In this document: positions 47,567 through 57,300 of the stretch, in pieces
Position numbering within the stretch: position 1 is the stretch's first letter
How the letters are laid out: every line of letters begins with the position of its first letter
Source of the DNA: Tsukamurella soli
Lineage (GTDB): Bacteria > Actinomycetota > Actinomycetes > Mycobacteriales > Mycobacteriaceae
Reading direction: 5' to 3'
Assembly (NCBI RefSeq): GCF_039541155.1
Contig: NZ_BAABFR010000001.1
Span: 110,198 to 174,197 of the forward strand
Length of the DNA: 64,000 bases
Translations under genes and position numbers: made by a program
Notes under the pieces: generated by a model
Told to the model about the DNA's origin: nothing
Database searches by the model: none
What the model saw: the letters and a program-made list of their open reading frames with translations, nothing else

Positions 47567-47638
47567 CGAGAGCGGTGCTCTCGCTCTGAAGGCAATGATC
47601 CGCCCCGCCGATGAGATTTGTCAAGAGCAGTGCTCTTG
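47567..47638. promoter_or_regulatory. Two TetR-type operators between the ddn-like and tetR genes
   Basis: CGAGAGCGGTGCTCTCG (47567-47583) and CAAGAGCAGTGCTCTTG (47622-47638) share the pattern AGAGC-RGT-GCTCT. One lies just before each divergent start, so one repressor could control both genes, including its own. CACAAT at 47653-47658 may be the tetR -10 box. Confidence 0.7.
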
Positions 47639-47665
47639 TTTCAGATCAGTGGCACAATCGGCTGG

Positions 47666-48343
47666 GTGAACGCCTCCATGACGGCCCGCGAACGGGCCCG
47701 CGCCGAGCTGACCGAGGAGATCAAGGCGAGTGCGCGCCGACAGCTCGCCGATGCAGGCGCCGCCCAACTCTCGTTGCGCGCGGTGGCGCGGGACCTGGGC
47801 ATGGTGTCGTCGGCCATCTACCGGTACTTCCCGAGCCGCGATGAACTGCTCACGGCGCTGATCACCGACGCCTACGACGCGGTCGGCGAGGCGCTCGAGC
47901 GCGCCGTGGACGACGGTGACGAGCCCCGCGCCCGGTGGCGGGCCTGCGCGGATGCGCTGCGCGCGTGGGCGCGCGCGAACCCGCACGAGTACGCGCTGAT
48001 CTACGGTTCCCCGGTCCCCGGCTACCGGGCGCCGGACGCCACCATCGCGGCGGCGGCGCGCAGCGCCGTGGTGATCGCTCGGATCGCGGCCGAGGCCACG
48101 ATGGACGCGGGCGTGGACGGGCCGCTCGGCGCGGAGCTGGAGCGGCAGGTGCGTCTTATCAGCGACATCGTGGCCCCCGGCACGTCGCCCCGGGTGATGG
48201 CCCGCGGGCTGATCGCCTGGACGCAGCTGTACGGCATGGTGAGCTTCGAGCTGTTCGGCCAGTTCGCGAACACCCTCGACCCGGCGGACGAGTTCTTCGC
48301 CTACGCCGTCGAGCGCACCGCCGACCTCATCGGCCTGCCGTGA
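47666..48343 (+). CDS. TetR/AcrR family regulator
   Basis: 225 residues from GTG 47666 (ATG 47678 is an alternative). The N-terminal HTH is SARRQLADAGAAQLSLRAVARDLGMVSSAIYRYFPSRDELLTALI, read in order. The C-terminal half (RAWARANPHEYALIYGSPVPGY...) is a TetR_C-like ligand domain common in actinobacteria. It probably represses itself and the divergent Ddn-like gene through the two palindromes between them, with a quinone or electrophile as a plausible inducer. Confidence 0.88.
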   Translation: MNASMTARERARAELTEEIKASARRQLADAGAAQLSLRAVARDLGMVSSAIYRYFPSRDELLTALITDAYDAVGEALERAVDDGDEPRARWRACADALRAWARANPHEYALIYGSPVPGYRAPDATIAAAARSAVVIARIAAEATMDAGVDGPLGAELERQVRLISDIVAPGTSPRVMARGLIAWTQLYGMVSFELFGQFANTLDPADEFFAYAVERTADLIGLP

Positions 48344-48369
48344 CTGATGGCCTCACGCGTCCGAAAACT

Positions 48370-48401
48370 GCTCCCGCGCCCAAACATCCGGGCGCGGGAG
48401 C
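48370..48401. terminator. Bidirectional terminator between tetR and aroB
   Basis: A perfect 12-bp stem, GCTCCCGCGCCC (48370-48381) and its complement (48390-48401), with loop AAACATCC, lies between convergent stops at 48343 and 48461. Confidence 0.7.
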
Positions 48402-48460
48402 GAAATCTGGCCGCGTCAGCCGACGTGGACAGCCGGAGCGGTGAGCCCTCGCAGGAACGA

Positions 48461-49630
48461 TCAGAGCAGGACGGTGCCGTCCGGCGTCGTGCCCTCCTTG
48501 GCGACGGCGGAGTACGCCGCGACCAGCAGCGACGGGTCGGGCGCCTCCAGCCGGCCGGGCTTCGCGAGGCCGTCGAGCACCACGAACCGCAGCATGCCCG
48601 CGCGGTTCTTCTTGTCTTTACCCATGCCCTCCAGCAGTTGGCCGAACGCGTCGGCGTCGTAGCTGGTGGGCAACCCCACCGACTCGAGGACCCGACGGTG
48701 CCGGTCGGCGGTCTCGTCGTCGAGGCGGCCGGCGAGGCGGCCCAGCTCGGCGGCGTACACCAGCCCCACCGAGACCGCGGCGCCGTGGCGCCAGCGGTAC
48801 CGCTCGCGGCGCTCGACGGCGTGGCCGAGGGTGTGGCCGTAGTTGAGGATCTCGCGCAGCGACGACTCCTTGAGGTCCGCGGAGACCACCTTCGCCTTGA
48901 CCTCGATGGAGCGGCGCACCAGCTCCGGAAGGACGGGGCCGGTGGGGTCGAGCGCGGCCTCCGGGTCGGCCTCGACGAGGTCGAGGATCACCGGGTCGGC
49001 GATGAAGCCGGTCTTGATGACCTCGGCCATGCCGGCCACGATCTCGTTGCGGGGCACCGTCTCCAGCGTCGCGAGGTCGACGATCACGGCGCGCGGCTCG
49101 TAGAACGCGCCCACCAGGTTCTTGCCCGCGTCGGTGTTGATGCCGGTCTTGCCCCCGACCGCGGCGTCGACCATCGCCAGCAGCGTGGTGGGGACGTGCA
49201 CCACGGGCACGCCGCGCATCCAGGTGGCGGCCACGAAGCCGGTGAGGTCGGTGGCGGCGCCGCCGCCGAGGCTGTAGATCACGTCCTGCCGCGAGAGCCC
49301 GATCCGGCCGAGCACCTCCCAGCAGAAGCCGGCGACCTGAAGGTCCTTGCCCGCCTCGGCGTCCGGGAGCTCGATGCGATGCGCGTCGATCCCCCGCTCC
49401 TCCAGGCGCTTCCGGAGCACTTCGGCCGTCTCCTTGAGCGGCGGCTGGTAGAAGATCGCCGCCTTGGACGCGCGCGGGCCGCCCGACGGCGTGCCGGCAC
49501 CGTCGGCGGCGTCGACGGTCTCGTCGAGCAGCCCGCGCCCGATGATCACGTCGTACGGGCTGGCCGCGTTCACCCGCACCCGCACGGGCTCGGCCGCCCG
49601 GTCACCGGTCGTCACCTGGTCGTCGCTCAT
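48461..49630 (-). CDS. aroB: 3-dehydroquinate synthase
   Basis: 389 residues from ATG 49630, 1 nt after the aroK stop; the upstream frame only shadows aroK. It makes 3-dehydroquinate from DAHP in the shikimate pathway. Motifs: YSLGGGAATDLTGFVAATWMRG, VPTTLLAMVDAAVGGKTGIN, EVIKTGFIAD, and the metal ligands in REILNYGHTLGHAVE and RHGAAVSVGL. aroD, which follows aroB in mycobacteria, is not present downstream here. Confidence 0.96.
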   Translation of the reverse strand: MSDDQVTTGDRAAEPVRVRVNAASPYDVIIGRGLLDETVDAADGAGTPSGGPRASKAAIFYQPPLKETAEVLRKRLEERGIDAHRIELPDAEAGKDLQVAGFCWEVLGRIGLSRQDVIYSLGGGAATDLTGFVAATWMRGVPVVHVPTTLLAMVDAAVGGKTGINTDAGKNLVGAFYEPRAVIVDLATLETVPRNEIVAGMAEVIKTGFIADPVILDLVEADPEAALDPTGPVLPELVRRSIEVKAKVVSADLKESSLREILNYGHTLGHAVERRERYRWRHGAAVSVGLVYAAELGRLAGRLDDETADRHRRVLESVGLPTSYDADAFGQLLEGMGKDKKNRAGMLRFVVLDGLAKPGRLEAPDPSLLVAAYSAVAKEGTTPDGTVLL

Positions 49631-49631
49631 C

Positions 49632-50240
49632 TCACTCCGTCCTGTTCCTACCCGAACCACTCTTGCTGCCGGGGCTGCGCAACACCGCGGGCAGCTTGGG
49701 CCACGGGCCCCGGCGCACCCGGCCGGGTTCTGTGTCCTTGAGCCGCCGCTGCACCTGCCGGACCACCGATGCGGGCGCACGGCCGACCGTCGAGACCCGG
49801 ATGGTGGCGAGGTCACGGTAGATGGGCGCGCGATGCGCCATCAGGGCGCGGTACTTCGCCGCCGGGTCGTCGCCGGCCAGCAGCGGCCGCCCGGACCCGA
49901 CGGTACGTTTGATCCCCTCGTCGACGGTCAGTTCGAGATAGACCACCTGGTAGGCGCTCAGCAGCTCGCGGGTGCGGGACGACAGGATGGCCCCGCCACC
50001 CAGCGAGATGACGCCGGTCTGGTGGGCCACGACGTCCGCGACGACGTCCTCCTCGATCTGCCGGAACCGAGGCTCTCCCTCGGTCGAGAAGATGTCCCCG
50101 ATGCTGCGACCCTCGCGCCGCACGATCTCCGAGTCGACGTCGATGAACTGCACCCGCAGCACCTTCGCGAGCCGCTTCCCGATCGTCGTCTTCCCGGCTC
50201 CCGGCGGCCCGATCAGGATCGCGGTCGGTGCCTGATCCAC
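49632..50240 (-). CDS. aroK: Shikimate kinase
   Basis: 202 residues from GTG 50240, 3 nt past the aroC stop. P-loop IGPPGAGKTTIGKRLA at residues 10-25, substrate Asp in FIDVDSEIVRREG, Walker-type VISLGGGAIL and the lid SGRPLLAGDD are present. The C-terminal tail (about 30 residues, Arg/Ser/Pro-rich) is longer than usual. It phosphorylates shikimate at O3. Confidence 0.95.
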   Translation of the reverse strand: MDQAPTAILIGPPGAGKTTIGKRLAKVLRVQFIDVDSEIVRREGRSIGDIFSTEGEPRFRQIEEDVVADVVAHQTGVISLGGGAILSSRTRELLSAYQVVYLELTVDEGIKRTVGSGRPLLAGDDPAAKYRALMAHRAPIYRDLATIRVSTVGRAPASVVRQVQRRLKDTEPGRVRRGPWPKLPAVLRSPGSKSGSGRNRTE

Positions 50241-50243
50241 CTG

Positions 50244-51554
50244 CTACCCCGCCTCCGAAGGGTAGGTCTCGAACCCCGCCTCGGGGTCCATCTCGAGTCC
50301 CACCTCGGTGGGGTAGGCCTCGGCGCCGGGATAGCCCTCCTCGTCCGGACGCGGCTCGTCGATCGTGTGCCGCGCGAGCCGGGCCTCGACATGGGCTCGG
50401 TACCGCGCCGCGTTCGCCGCCGTCTCGGCGAGCGAGTCGCCGCCGAACTTCTCCAGCACCGCCTGCGCAAGCACCAGCGCGACCATCGCCTCGGCGACCA
50501 CGCCCGCAGCGGGTACCGCGCACACGTCGCTGCGCTGGTGGATCGCCACCGCCTCGGTGCCGGTCTGCATGTCGACGGTGCGCAGCGCGCGCGGCACCGT
50601 CGAGATCGGCTTCATGGCGACCCGCACGCGCAGCGCCTCGCCGTTGGTCATGCCGCCCTCGAGCCCGCCCGCGCGGTTGCTGGACCGCAGGACACCGTCG
50701 GGACCCGGCAGGATCTCGTCGTGCGCGACGCTGCCGCGGCGGCGCGCGGTGGCGAAGCCGTCGCCGATCTCGACGCCCTTCATCGCCTGGATGCCCATCA
50801 GCGCGCTCGCGAGCCGGGCGTCGAGGCGCGTGTCACCGGCGGTGAACGAGCCGATGCCCACCGGCAGGCCGGTGGCCACGACCTCGACGACGCCGCCGAG
50901 GGTGTCGCCATCCTTCTTGGCGGCCTCGATCTCGGCGATCATCGCCGCCTCGGCCTCGGGATCGAACGCGCGCACGGGCGACTCGTCGATCCGGGGCAGG
51001 GCATCGATGGTCGGGGTGGGACCCGTGTACGGCTCCGACGCGCCGATCGACACGATGTGGCTGAGCACCTCGACACCCGCCGCCTGCCGCAGGAAGTTGC
51101 GGGCGACGGTGCCGGCGGCCACCCGGGCGGCCGTCTCGCGGGCGCTGGCGCGCTCGAGCACGGGGCGCGCGTCGTCGAAGCCGAACTTGAGCATGCCGGC
51201 GAAGTCGGCGTGTCCGGGCCGGGGCCTGGTCAGCGGCGCGTTGCGCGCGACGTCGGCGAGTACGGCCGGGTCGACGGGGTCGGCCGCCATGACCTGCTCC
51301 CACTTGGGCCACTCGGTGTTACCGACCTGGATGGCGATCGGCCCGACCTGCGTGCGTCCGTGCCGGACACCGCCGAGCAGGGTCACCTGGTCGGCCTCGA
51401 ACTTCATCCGCGCGCCGCGACCGTAGCCCAGTCGTCGACGGGCGAGCTGGAACGCGATGTCCGAGGTCGTGACCTCGACACCGGCGACCATGCCCTCGAC
51501 GATCGCCACGAGGGCGGGGCCGTGTGATTCTCCTGCGGTAGTCCAGCGCAACAC
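50244..51554 (-). CDS. aroC: Chorismate synthase
   Basis: 436 residues. N-terminal LRWTTAGESHGPALVAIVEGM, RRRLGYGRGARMKFEADQV, RPRPGHADFAGMLKFGFDDARPVLERASARETAARVA and VAMKPISTV motifs are diagnostic; FMN-dependent elimination yields chorismate. An acidic extension rich in Tyr, Pro and Glu (YPGAEAYPTEVGLEMDPEAG) of about 35 residues follows the usual C-terminus and looks repetitive. It starts the aroC-aroK-aroB unit. Confidence 0.95.
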   Translation of the reverse strand: MLRWTTAGESHGPALVAIVEGMVAGVEVTTSDIAFQLARRRLGYGRGARMKFEADQVTLLGGVRHGRTQVGPIAIQVGNTEWPKWEQVMAADPVDPAVLADVARNAPLTRPRPGHADFAGMLKFGFDDARPVLERASARETAARVAAGTVARNFLRQAAGVEVLSHIVSIGASEPYTGPTPTIDALPRIDESPVRAFDPEAEAAMIAEIEAAKKDGDTLGGVVEVVATGLPVGIGSFTAGDTRLDARLASALMGIQAMKGVEIGDGFATARRRGSVAHDEILPGPDGVLRSSNRAGGLEGGMTNGEALRVRVAMKPISTVPRALRTVDMQTGTEAVAIHQRSDVCAVPAAGVVAEAMVALVLAQAVLEKFGGDSLAETAANAARYRAHVEARLARHTIDEPRPDEEGYPGAEAYPTEVGLEMDPEAGFETYPSEAG

Positions 51555-51634
51555 CAGGCGATTCTCCCACGCCCCGATGTACCACTTGAAATTCGGCTAC
51601 CCGAAACCCTGATTCAAGGCGTACAGTGAACACT

Positions 51635-51877
51635 ATGACGGCACTGCCCACATCGACATCACCGGCTCGCCGGATCTCGGATTCGGTCGATGTCTTCGGT
51701 GTGCGGTGGCCGCGGTACAAGGTCGAGGCGCTGGTCGTCGGGGTGGTGGCCCTGATCGTGATCCTCACGCTCACCGCCCTGGCCGGGGTCACCTCGGCCG
51801 CGCCCGCCGTGCTCGGGGCGACCGGCGTCACCGTCGTCGCCTGGTGGGCGCTGCGCGCCGCACGCACACGTCGCTAG
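51635..51877 (+). CDS. Small two-helix membrane protein
   Basis: 80 residues from ATG 51635 (51626 is an alternative). Two hydrophobic segments, ALVVGVVALIVILTLTALAG and LGATGVTVVAWWALRAA, with a basic C-terminus (RAARTRR). It is divergent from aroC and has the high GC of the chromosome, unlike the following island. Function unknown. Confidence 0.6.
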   Translation: MTALPTSTSPARRISDSVDVFGVRWPRYKVEALVVGVVALIVILTLTALAGVTSAAPAVLGATGVTVVAWWALRAARTRR

Positions 51878-51976
51878 CGTCGTCATGGGCACCCGTAACA
51901 ACCCTCCCGCGCAGCATCTCTAATCAGGCTAGGCTTCGTAGTACAAAGCTAGGGCCGGGCCAGGGAGGGACTGCAG

Positions 51977-53116
51977 ATGACAACTGCGAGCAATCCGACG
52001 ACTGATATTCAGTTGATCGACGCTGTCGACGGCAAAGTATCGGCAATCAGGACGCGCCAGCTCGATTTGTCATTCAACGAGCTCGCAGACATGTATAAGT
52101 CGGGCGAGCTCATCATCCAGCCCGAGTATCAGCGATTGTTCAGGTGGACCCCCGGGGCGCAATCTCGCTTTATCGAGACGCTAATTCTAGAGCTACCGGT
52201 CCCGCCCATATTCCTGATGGAGACCGAGGAGAACGTCTATGAATTGATAGACGGTCTTCAACGAATCTCGTCCTATCTCAACTTCCGGGGGCTGCTTCCA
52301 AACCGCGAACCCTTAAAGCTGGAAGACTGCGACATTGTAGAAGAGCTAAATGGCCACACCTACACGAGTCTTCCGGCCGCACTTGAGCGACGACTTAAGC
52401 GCAATTTCATCCGCGCAGAAATACTCCGTAAGGAGAGCGATGTCCGACTGCGGTACTACATGTTTAAGAGACTCAACTCTGGCGGCGAACCTCTCGAACA
52501 GCAAGAGATTCGCAACTGCACAATCCGGCTACTGAGTCCGCACTTCAACGACCTCTTGCGGCGCTTGGCCAAAACACCGAGTTTCGAATATTGCATTAGC
52601 ATAATATCCGACAGTCAGCTGGAGCGTCGTTTCAACGAAGAGCTCACCTTGCGATTCTTTGCATTCTTGAAATGGAATGCGAAGTACAAAAAAGCAGTAG
52701 GTGACTTCCTCACCGAATACATGGAAGCGGCTTCTGCACCGGAAGGCGTTGGCGCCGACGTATTCGATATGGGTTCTGACCTTGACACGTTTGAAAAAAC
52801 TTTCGCCACCCTGAAGCGCGCAGCAGAACTAGACAGCCGCGTAGGGACTTCGCTGTTCGGATCTGTGAACACACGTGGCACGATCATCGGCCAGTTTGCC
52901 ATCTACCACTACGAGGGAATCGCCCTGGGACTCCAGCGTGTACTACATAAACTCGATGTATCAGATGATCAACAAATGAGAGTTTTGGGCGCTGCGATCT
53001 TCGATGCTAAGACGGATCCAGATCTGCGCGCGTTCACCGGCGGCGGCAAGAATACAGCACAACAGCACCGCGATCGGATCGAGTTCTTTGGTAGCCGCTT
53101 TGAGTCCGCCCTCTAG
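51977..53116 (+). CDS. DUF262 (ParB/GmrSD-like) domain protein, lower-GC island
   Basis: 379 residues, ATG after AGGGAGGGA. The DUF262 core is clear: IIQPEYQRLFRWTPGAQSRFIETLILELPVPPIFL and ELIDGLQRISS, with QPEYQR (48-53) and DGLQR (92-96) matching the nucleotide-handling motifs of GmrSD/ParB-type proteins. The C-terminal half is helical. DUF262 proteins occur in modification-dependent restriction and other conflict systems. The codon use and GC are markedly lower than in aroC or dnaE, indicating recent transfer. The HEPN gene follows 7 nt downstream. Confidence 0.85.
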   Translation: MTTASNPTTDIQLIDAVDGKVSAIRTRQLDLSFNELADMYKSGELIIQPEYQRLFRWTPGAQSRFIETLILELPVPPIFLMETEENVYELIDGLQRISSYLNFRGLLPNREPLKLEDCDIVEELNGHTYTSLPAALERRLKRNFIRAEILRKESDVRLRYYMFKRLNSGGEPLEQQEIRNCTIRLLSPHFNDLLRRLAKTPSFEYCISIISDSQLERRFNEELTLRFFAFLKWNAKYKKAVGDFLTEYMEAASAPEGVGADVFDMGSDLDTFEKTFATLKRAAELDSRVGTSLFGSVNTRGTIIGQFAIYHYEGIALGLQRVLHKLDVSDDQQMRVLGAAIFDAKTDPDLRAFTGGGKNTAQQHRDRIEFFGSRFESAL

Positions 53117-53123
53117 GACTCAG

Positions 53124-53807
53124 ATGTCTACCGGCGCACGAGCAGCACAGGTACGGGCCGCCCTAGAAGATGACCTAACGTGGCGACGCGACGAGATCAG
53201 GAATTTACGGAACCTAAGCACATCCGGTTCCGGAAAGTCAGGTGATGCCTGCCGTAGGCGTGCGCTATTACTTTTACTTTACGCTCATCTTGAGGGTTTT
53301 ATAAGGTTTGCATTGGTGCAATATGCGACGACGATCAACGATTGCAGGATCGCCGTATCGGATGCAAAACAAACCTTGTCGGCCGCCACCCTGTCCGAGC
53401 GATTCAAGCGACACAGGTCCAGCGACGTGGGTGATCCATTCGACCCTAGCGGAAATCGGGCGAGGCAAGTTGAACGCGATGCCGCGCTAATCACCGATAT
53501 ACTCGCACTCCAGGGAACGCCCGTTAGTCTCCCGATTAATCTGGTCACTTCTGCGGACTCTAACCTCACGCCAACGGTTTTGAGGCGCAACCTCGTGAGT
53601 CTTGGGCTAGAGGACTCTGAATTTATCAAATACTCGCACAGACTGGAAGGATTACTCAGCCTTAGGAATAGGATCGCTCACGGGGAGAATGCGAACCTAC
53701 CCAGCGACCCAAATTATTGGAACTTCGAAACAAAAATTTTTGACTTATGCGAAGAAGTAATGCGGACGATTTACGAATCGGTCCGTGACGAAAAATATCG
53801 CGCATAA
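53124..53807 (+). CDS. MAE_28990/MAE_18760-like HEPN protein
   Basis: 227 residues from ATG 53124; a longer frame overlaps the DUF262 gene. LLLLLYAHLEGFIRFAL (45-63) and the C-terminal LSLRNRIAHGE (179-188), an R-x4-H motif with Arg181 and His186, are typical of the HEPN family that accompanies DUF262 genes. HEPN domains are usually RNases acting as toxins. An effector role with the DUF262 protein as sensor or control is inferred. Low GC like its partner; no antitoxin gene follows. Confidence 0.8.
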   Translation: MSTGARAAQVRAALEDDLTWRRDEIRNLRNLSTSGSGKSGDACRRRALLLLLYAHLEGFIRFALVQYATTINDCRIAVSDAKQTLSAATLSERFKRHRSSDVGDPFDPSGNRARQVERDAALITDILALQGTPVSLPINLVTSADSNLTPTVLRRNLVSLGLEDSEFIKYSHRLEGLLSLRNRIAHGENANLPSDPNYWNFETKIFDLCEEVMRTIYESVRDEKYRA

Positions 53808-53872
53808 GAGCTCTCCTCTCCAGCCAGTACGCGGTGTCGATACCTTAACTGCGGCTCACAGAACGTGGGCTG

Positions 53873-54268
53873 TCAAGTAACCACGTCCCCGACGAGCACG
53901 GGCCGCACCGGCCATGCGCCCGCGAGGCGCAGCAGCGCCGGAACCTCCGGAGAGTCGCTCGGTACCTCGCGTGTCCCCGTGACGCGCACCGCGCGGCCGC
54001 CTCGGCGCAGGGTGTACTCCCCCACGGCCAGGACGTTCTTGACCCACTGCGTCTCCGGCCCGTAGTTGAGCAGCACGAACGCGCGGCCGCCCGATAGGAC
54101 CGCCACCACCGGCGTGGAGTACTGGCGACCGGTCTTGCGGCCCACGTGGTCGACCACCGCCAGGGGCGGCATGCGGTACGACAGCGGCCCGAGCACCCGG
54201 TTCGTGTAGCGCTTGTTGAGCACGGCCACGCGGCGCTGGACGCCCCGCACCGACGGTTGCGTTCCCAT
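53873..54268 (-). CDS. Second Ddn-like F420-binding split-barrel protein
   Basis: 131 residues from ATG 54268; the frame opens upstream to 54313. Family motifs VVDHVGRKTGRQYSTPVVAVLSGGRAFVLLNYGPETQWVKNVLAVGEYTLRRGGR are recognisable in order. It probably reduces small substrates with reduced F420, or only binds it. It is a diverged paralogue of the protein at 47103-47546. It follows dnaE in the same direction and abuts the lower-GC island. Confidence 0.8.
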   Translation of the reverse strand: MGTQPSVRGVQRRVAVLNKRYTNRVLGPLSYRMPPLAVVDHVGRKTGRQYSTPVVAVLSGGRAFVLLNYGPETQWVKNVLAVGEYTLRRGGRAVRVTGTREVPSDSPEVPALLRLAGAWPVRPVLVGDVVT

Positions 54269-54365
54269 GGCCGGGACGCTACCCGCCCGACGACCGCCCG
54301 ATAGCCCGATCACGCCGACCCGACCGGCCGTCGTCGGAGATCACCAGCCTCATCGCAGGCGAAGG

Positions 54366-57300
54366 TCAGGCCAGGCAGGACGGGCCGAGCAGCGCCTTGA
54401 GGTCGCCCATCAGAGCGGACGTCGGGTTCACCCGGAGAGCGTCGTCGAGCTTGAGCGTGGTGGCCTTGTCGCCGCTGACCAGCTTGACGTGGACGTCCGA
54501 GGCACCCGGGTGCCGGCTGAGCACCTGCTTGAGTTGGCTCACCTTGTCCTGCGTGCAGATGCGGGTCGGCATGGTGAGCGCGAGCGGCTTGGCGACGCCG
54601 ATCTGCGACAGGTCGATGGGGGCGATGTCGTTGGCGATGAGGGTGATCTTGTCGTCGCGGAAGTTGACCCGCGCCTTGATCAGCACCACCGCGTCCTCGA
54701 CCACCTCGGCACCGAACGCCGCGTAGGCCTGCGGGAAGAAGAACACCTCGATGCCACCTGACAGGTCCTCGATCTGTGCCGAGGCGAACGGAGCGCCGTT
54801 CTTGTTGACCCGGCGGTTGACCGCCTGCAGGATGCCGCCGACGGTGACCTGGCTCCCGTCCTTGATGTCGCCCTCGAGGATGGCCGGGATCGGCGTGTCG
54901 GTCTGCGCCGCGATCACGTGCTCGACACCGTCCAGCGGGTGGGCCGACACGTACAGGCCGAGCATCTCGCGCTCCAGCGCGAGCTTGTGCTTGCCGTCCC
55001 ACTCCTCGTCGGGGATCTTGACCGCGAACACGTCCTCGAACCCGGTCGCCGCGTCCTCGTTCCCGGCGTCGTCGCCCATCGACCCGAACAGGTCGAACTG
55101 CCCCACCGCCTCGGCCTTCTTGGTGGACAGCACCGCCTCGATCGCGTCGCTGTGCACCAGGAACAACCCCTTGCGCGGGTGGTGCATCGAGTCGAACGCG
55201 CCCGCCTTGATCAGGGACTCGGTGACCTTCTTGGAGCAGGCGCCCACCTCGATCTTGCCGAGGTAGTCGGAGAACGACGAGTAGTCGCCCTTCTCGGTGC
55301 GGCTGCGGACGATGGACGCGACCACATTCGTGCCCACATTGCGCACGGACCCGAGCCCGAACCGGATGTCCTTGCCCACCGACGAGAAGTTGTGGAACGA
55401 CTCGTTGACGTCGGGCGGCAGCACGGTGATGCCGAGCCGGCGGCAGTCGGACAGGTAGATGGCGGCCTTGTCCTTGTCGTCTCCGACGGATGTGAGCAGC
55501 GCAGCCATGTACTCAGCAGGGTAGTTGGCCTTGAGGTACGCGGTCCAGTACGAGACCAGGCCGTATGCGGCGGCGTGCGACTTGTTGAACGCGTAGCCGG
55601 CGAAGGGGAGCACGGTGTCCCACAGCGCGGTGATGGCCGCCTGCGAGAAGCCGTTGTCCAGCATGCCCTTCTGGAAGCCGCCGTACGCCTCGTCGAGGAT
55701 CGCCTTCTTCTTCTTACCCATCGCGCGCCGCAGCAGGTCGGCCTGGCCCAGGCTGTACCCGGCCACCTTCTGCGCGATGTGCATGATCTGCTCCTGGTAC
55801 ACGATCAACCCGAAGGTGTCGGCCAGGATCTCCTTGAGCGGCTCCTCGAGCTGCGGGTGGATCGGCTTGACCTGCTGCCGGCCGTTCTTGCGGTCGGCGT
55901 AGTCGTTGTGCGCGTTCATACCCATCGGACCCGGCCGGTACAGAGCGCCGACGGCCACGATGTCCTCGAACTTGGTGGGCTGCATACGGCGCAGCAGGTC
56001 CCGCATGGGGCCACCGTCGAGCTGGAACACGCCCAGGGTGTTGCCGCGCGACAGGAGCTCGAACGTGGTCGCGTCATCGAGCGGCACGGTGTCCATGTCG
56101 AGGTCGATGCCGCGGTTCTGCTTGATGTTCTCGAGCGCGTCACCGATCACGGTGAGGTTGCGCAGACCGAGGAAGTCCATCTTGAGCAGGCCGATGGCCT
56201 CGCACGACGGGTAGTCCCAGCCGGTGATGATGGCGCCGTCCTGCGCGCGCTTCCAGACCGGGATCGCATCGGTGAGCGGGTCGCACGACATGATCACCGC
56301 GCACGCGTGCACGCCGGCGTTGCGGATCAGGCCCTCGAGGCCCAGCGCCATGTCGTAGATCTTCTTGACGTCCGGGTCGGTCTCGATCAGCTGCCGGACC
56401 TCCACGGCCTCCTTGTACCGCTCATGGTTCGGGTCCGTGATGCCGCTGACCGAGATGTCCTTGGCCATGATCGGGGGCGGCAGCGCCTTGGTGATCCGGT
56501 CGGCGATCGAGTAGCCGGGCTGGCCGAACAGGACCCGCGCAGAGTCCTTGAGGGCGGCCTTGGTCTTGATGGTGCCGAACGTGATGACCTGGGCCACCTT
56601 GTCGACGCCCCACTTCTCGGACGCGTAGCGCACCATCTCGCCGCGCCGGCGGTCGTCGAAGTCGATATCGATATCGGGCATCGACACGCGCTCGGGGTTG
56701 AGGAACCGCTCGAACAGCAGGCCGTGCGGGATGGGGTCGATGTTGGTGATGCCCAGCGCGTACGCGACCAGTGAGCCGGCGGCGGACCCGCGGCCGGGGC
56801 CGACCCGGATGCCCACCTCGTGCGCGTGCGCGATGAGGTCGCCGACCACCAGGAAGTAGGCCGGGAAGCCCATCTGGTTGATGACGGACAGCTCGTACTT
56901 CGCGCGCTCGACGTACTCGGCCGGCGGACCGTCCGGGAACCGGCGCGCCAGCCCCGCCTCGACCTCCTGCTCGAGGAACGACTCCTGCGAATGCTCCTCC
57001 GGCACGGGGAAGATCGGCATGCGATCACGGTGCGTCCACACCTCGTCGTACGACTGCACGCGCTCGCCGATCTCGACGGTCGAGTCGCACGCGCCGGGCA
57101 CCTGGTCGTCCCACAGCGCCCGCATCTCGTCGGCGGACTTGAGGTAGTAACCGTCACCGTCGAACTTGAACCGGGTGGGGTCGGACAGGGTCTTGCCGGT
57201 CTGGATGCACAGCAGCGCGCTGTGGCTGTCGGCATGTCCCTTGGTGACGTAGTGGCAGTCGTTGGTGGCGAGCGGCTTGATGCCCAGCTTGCGGCCGACC

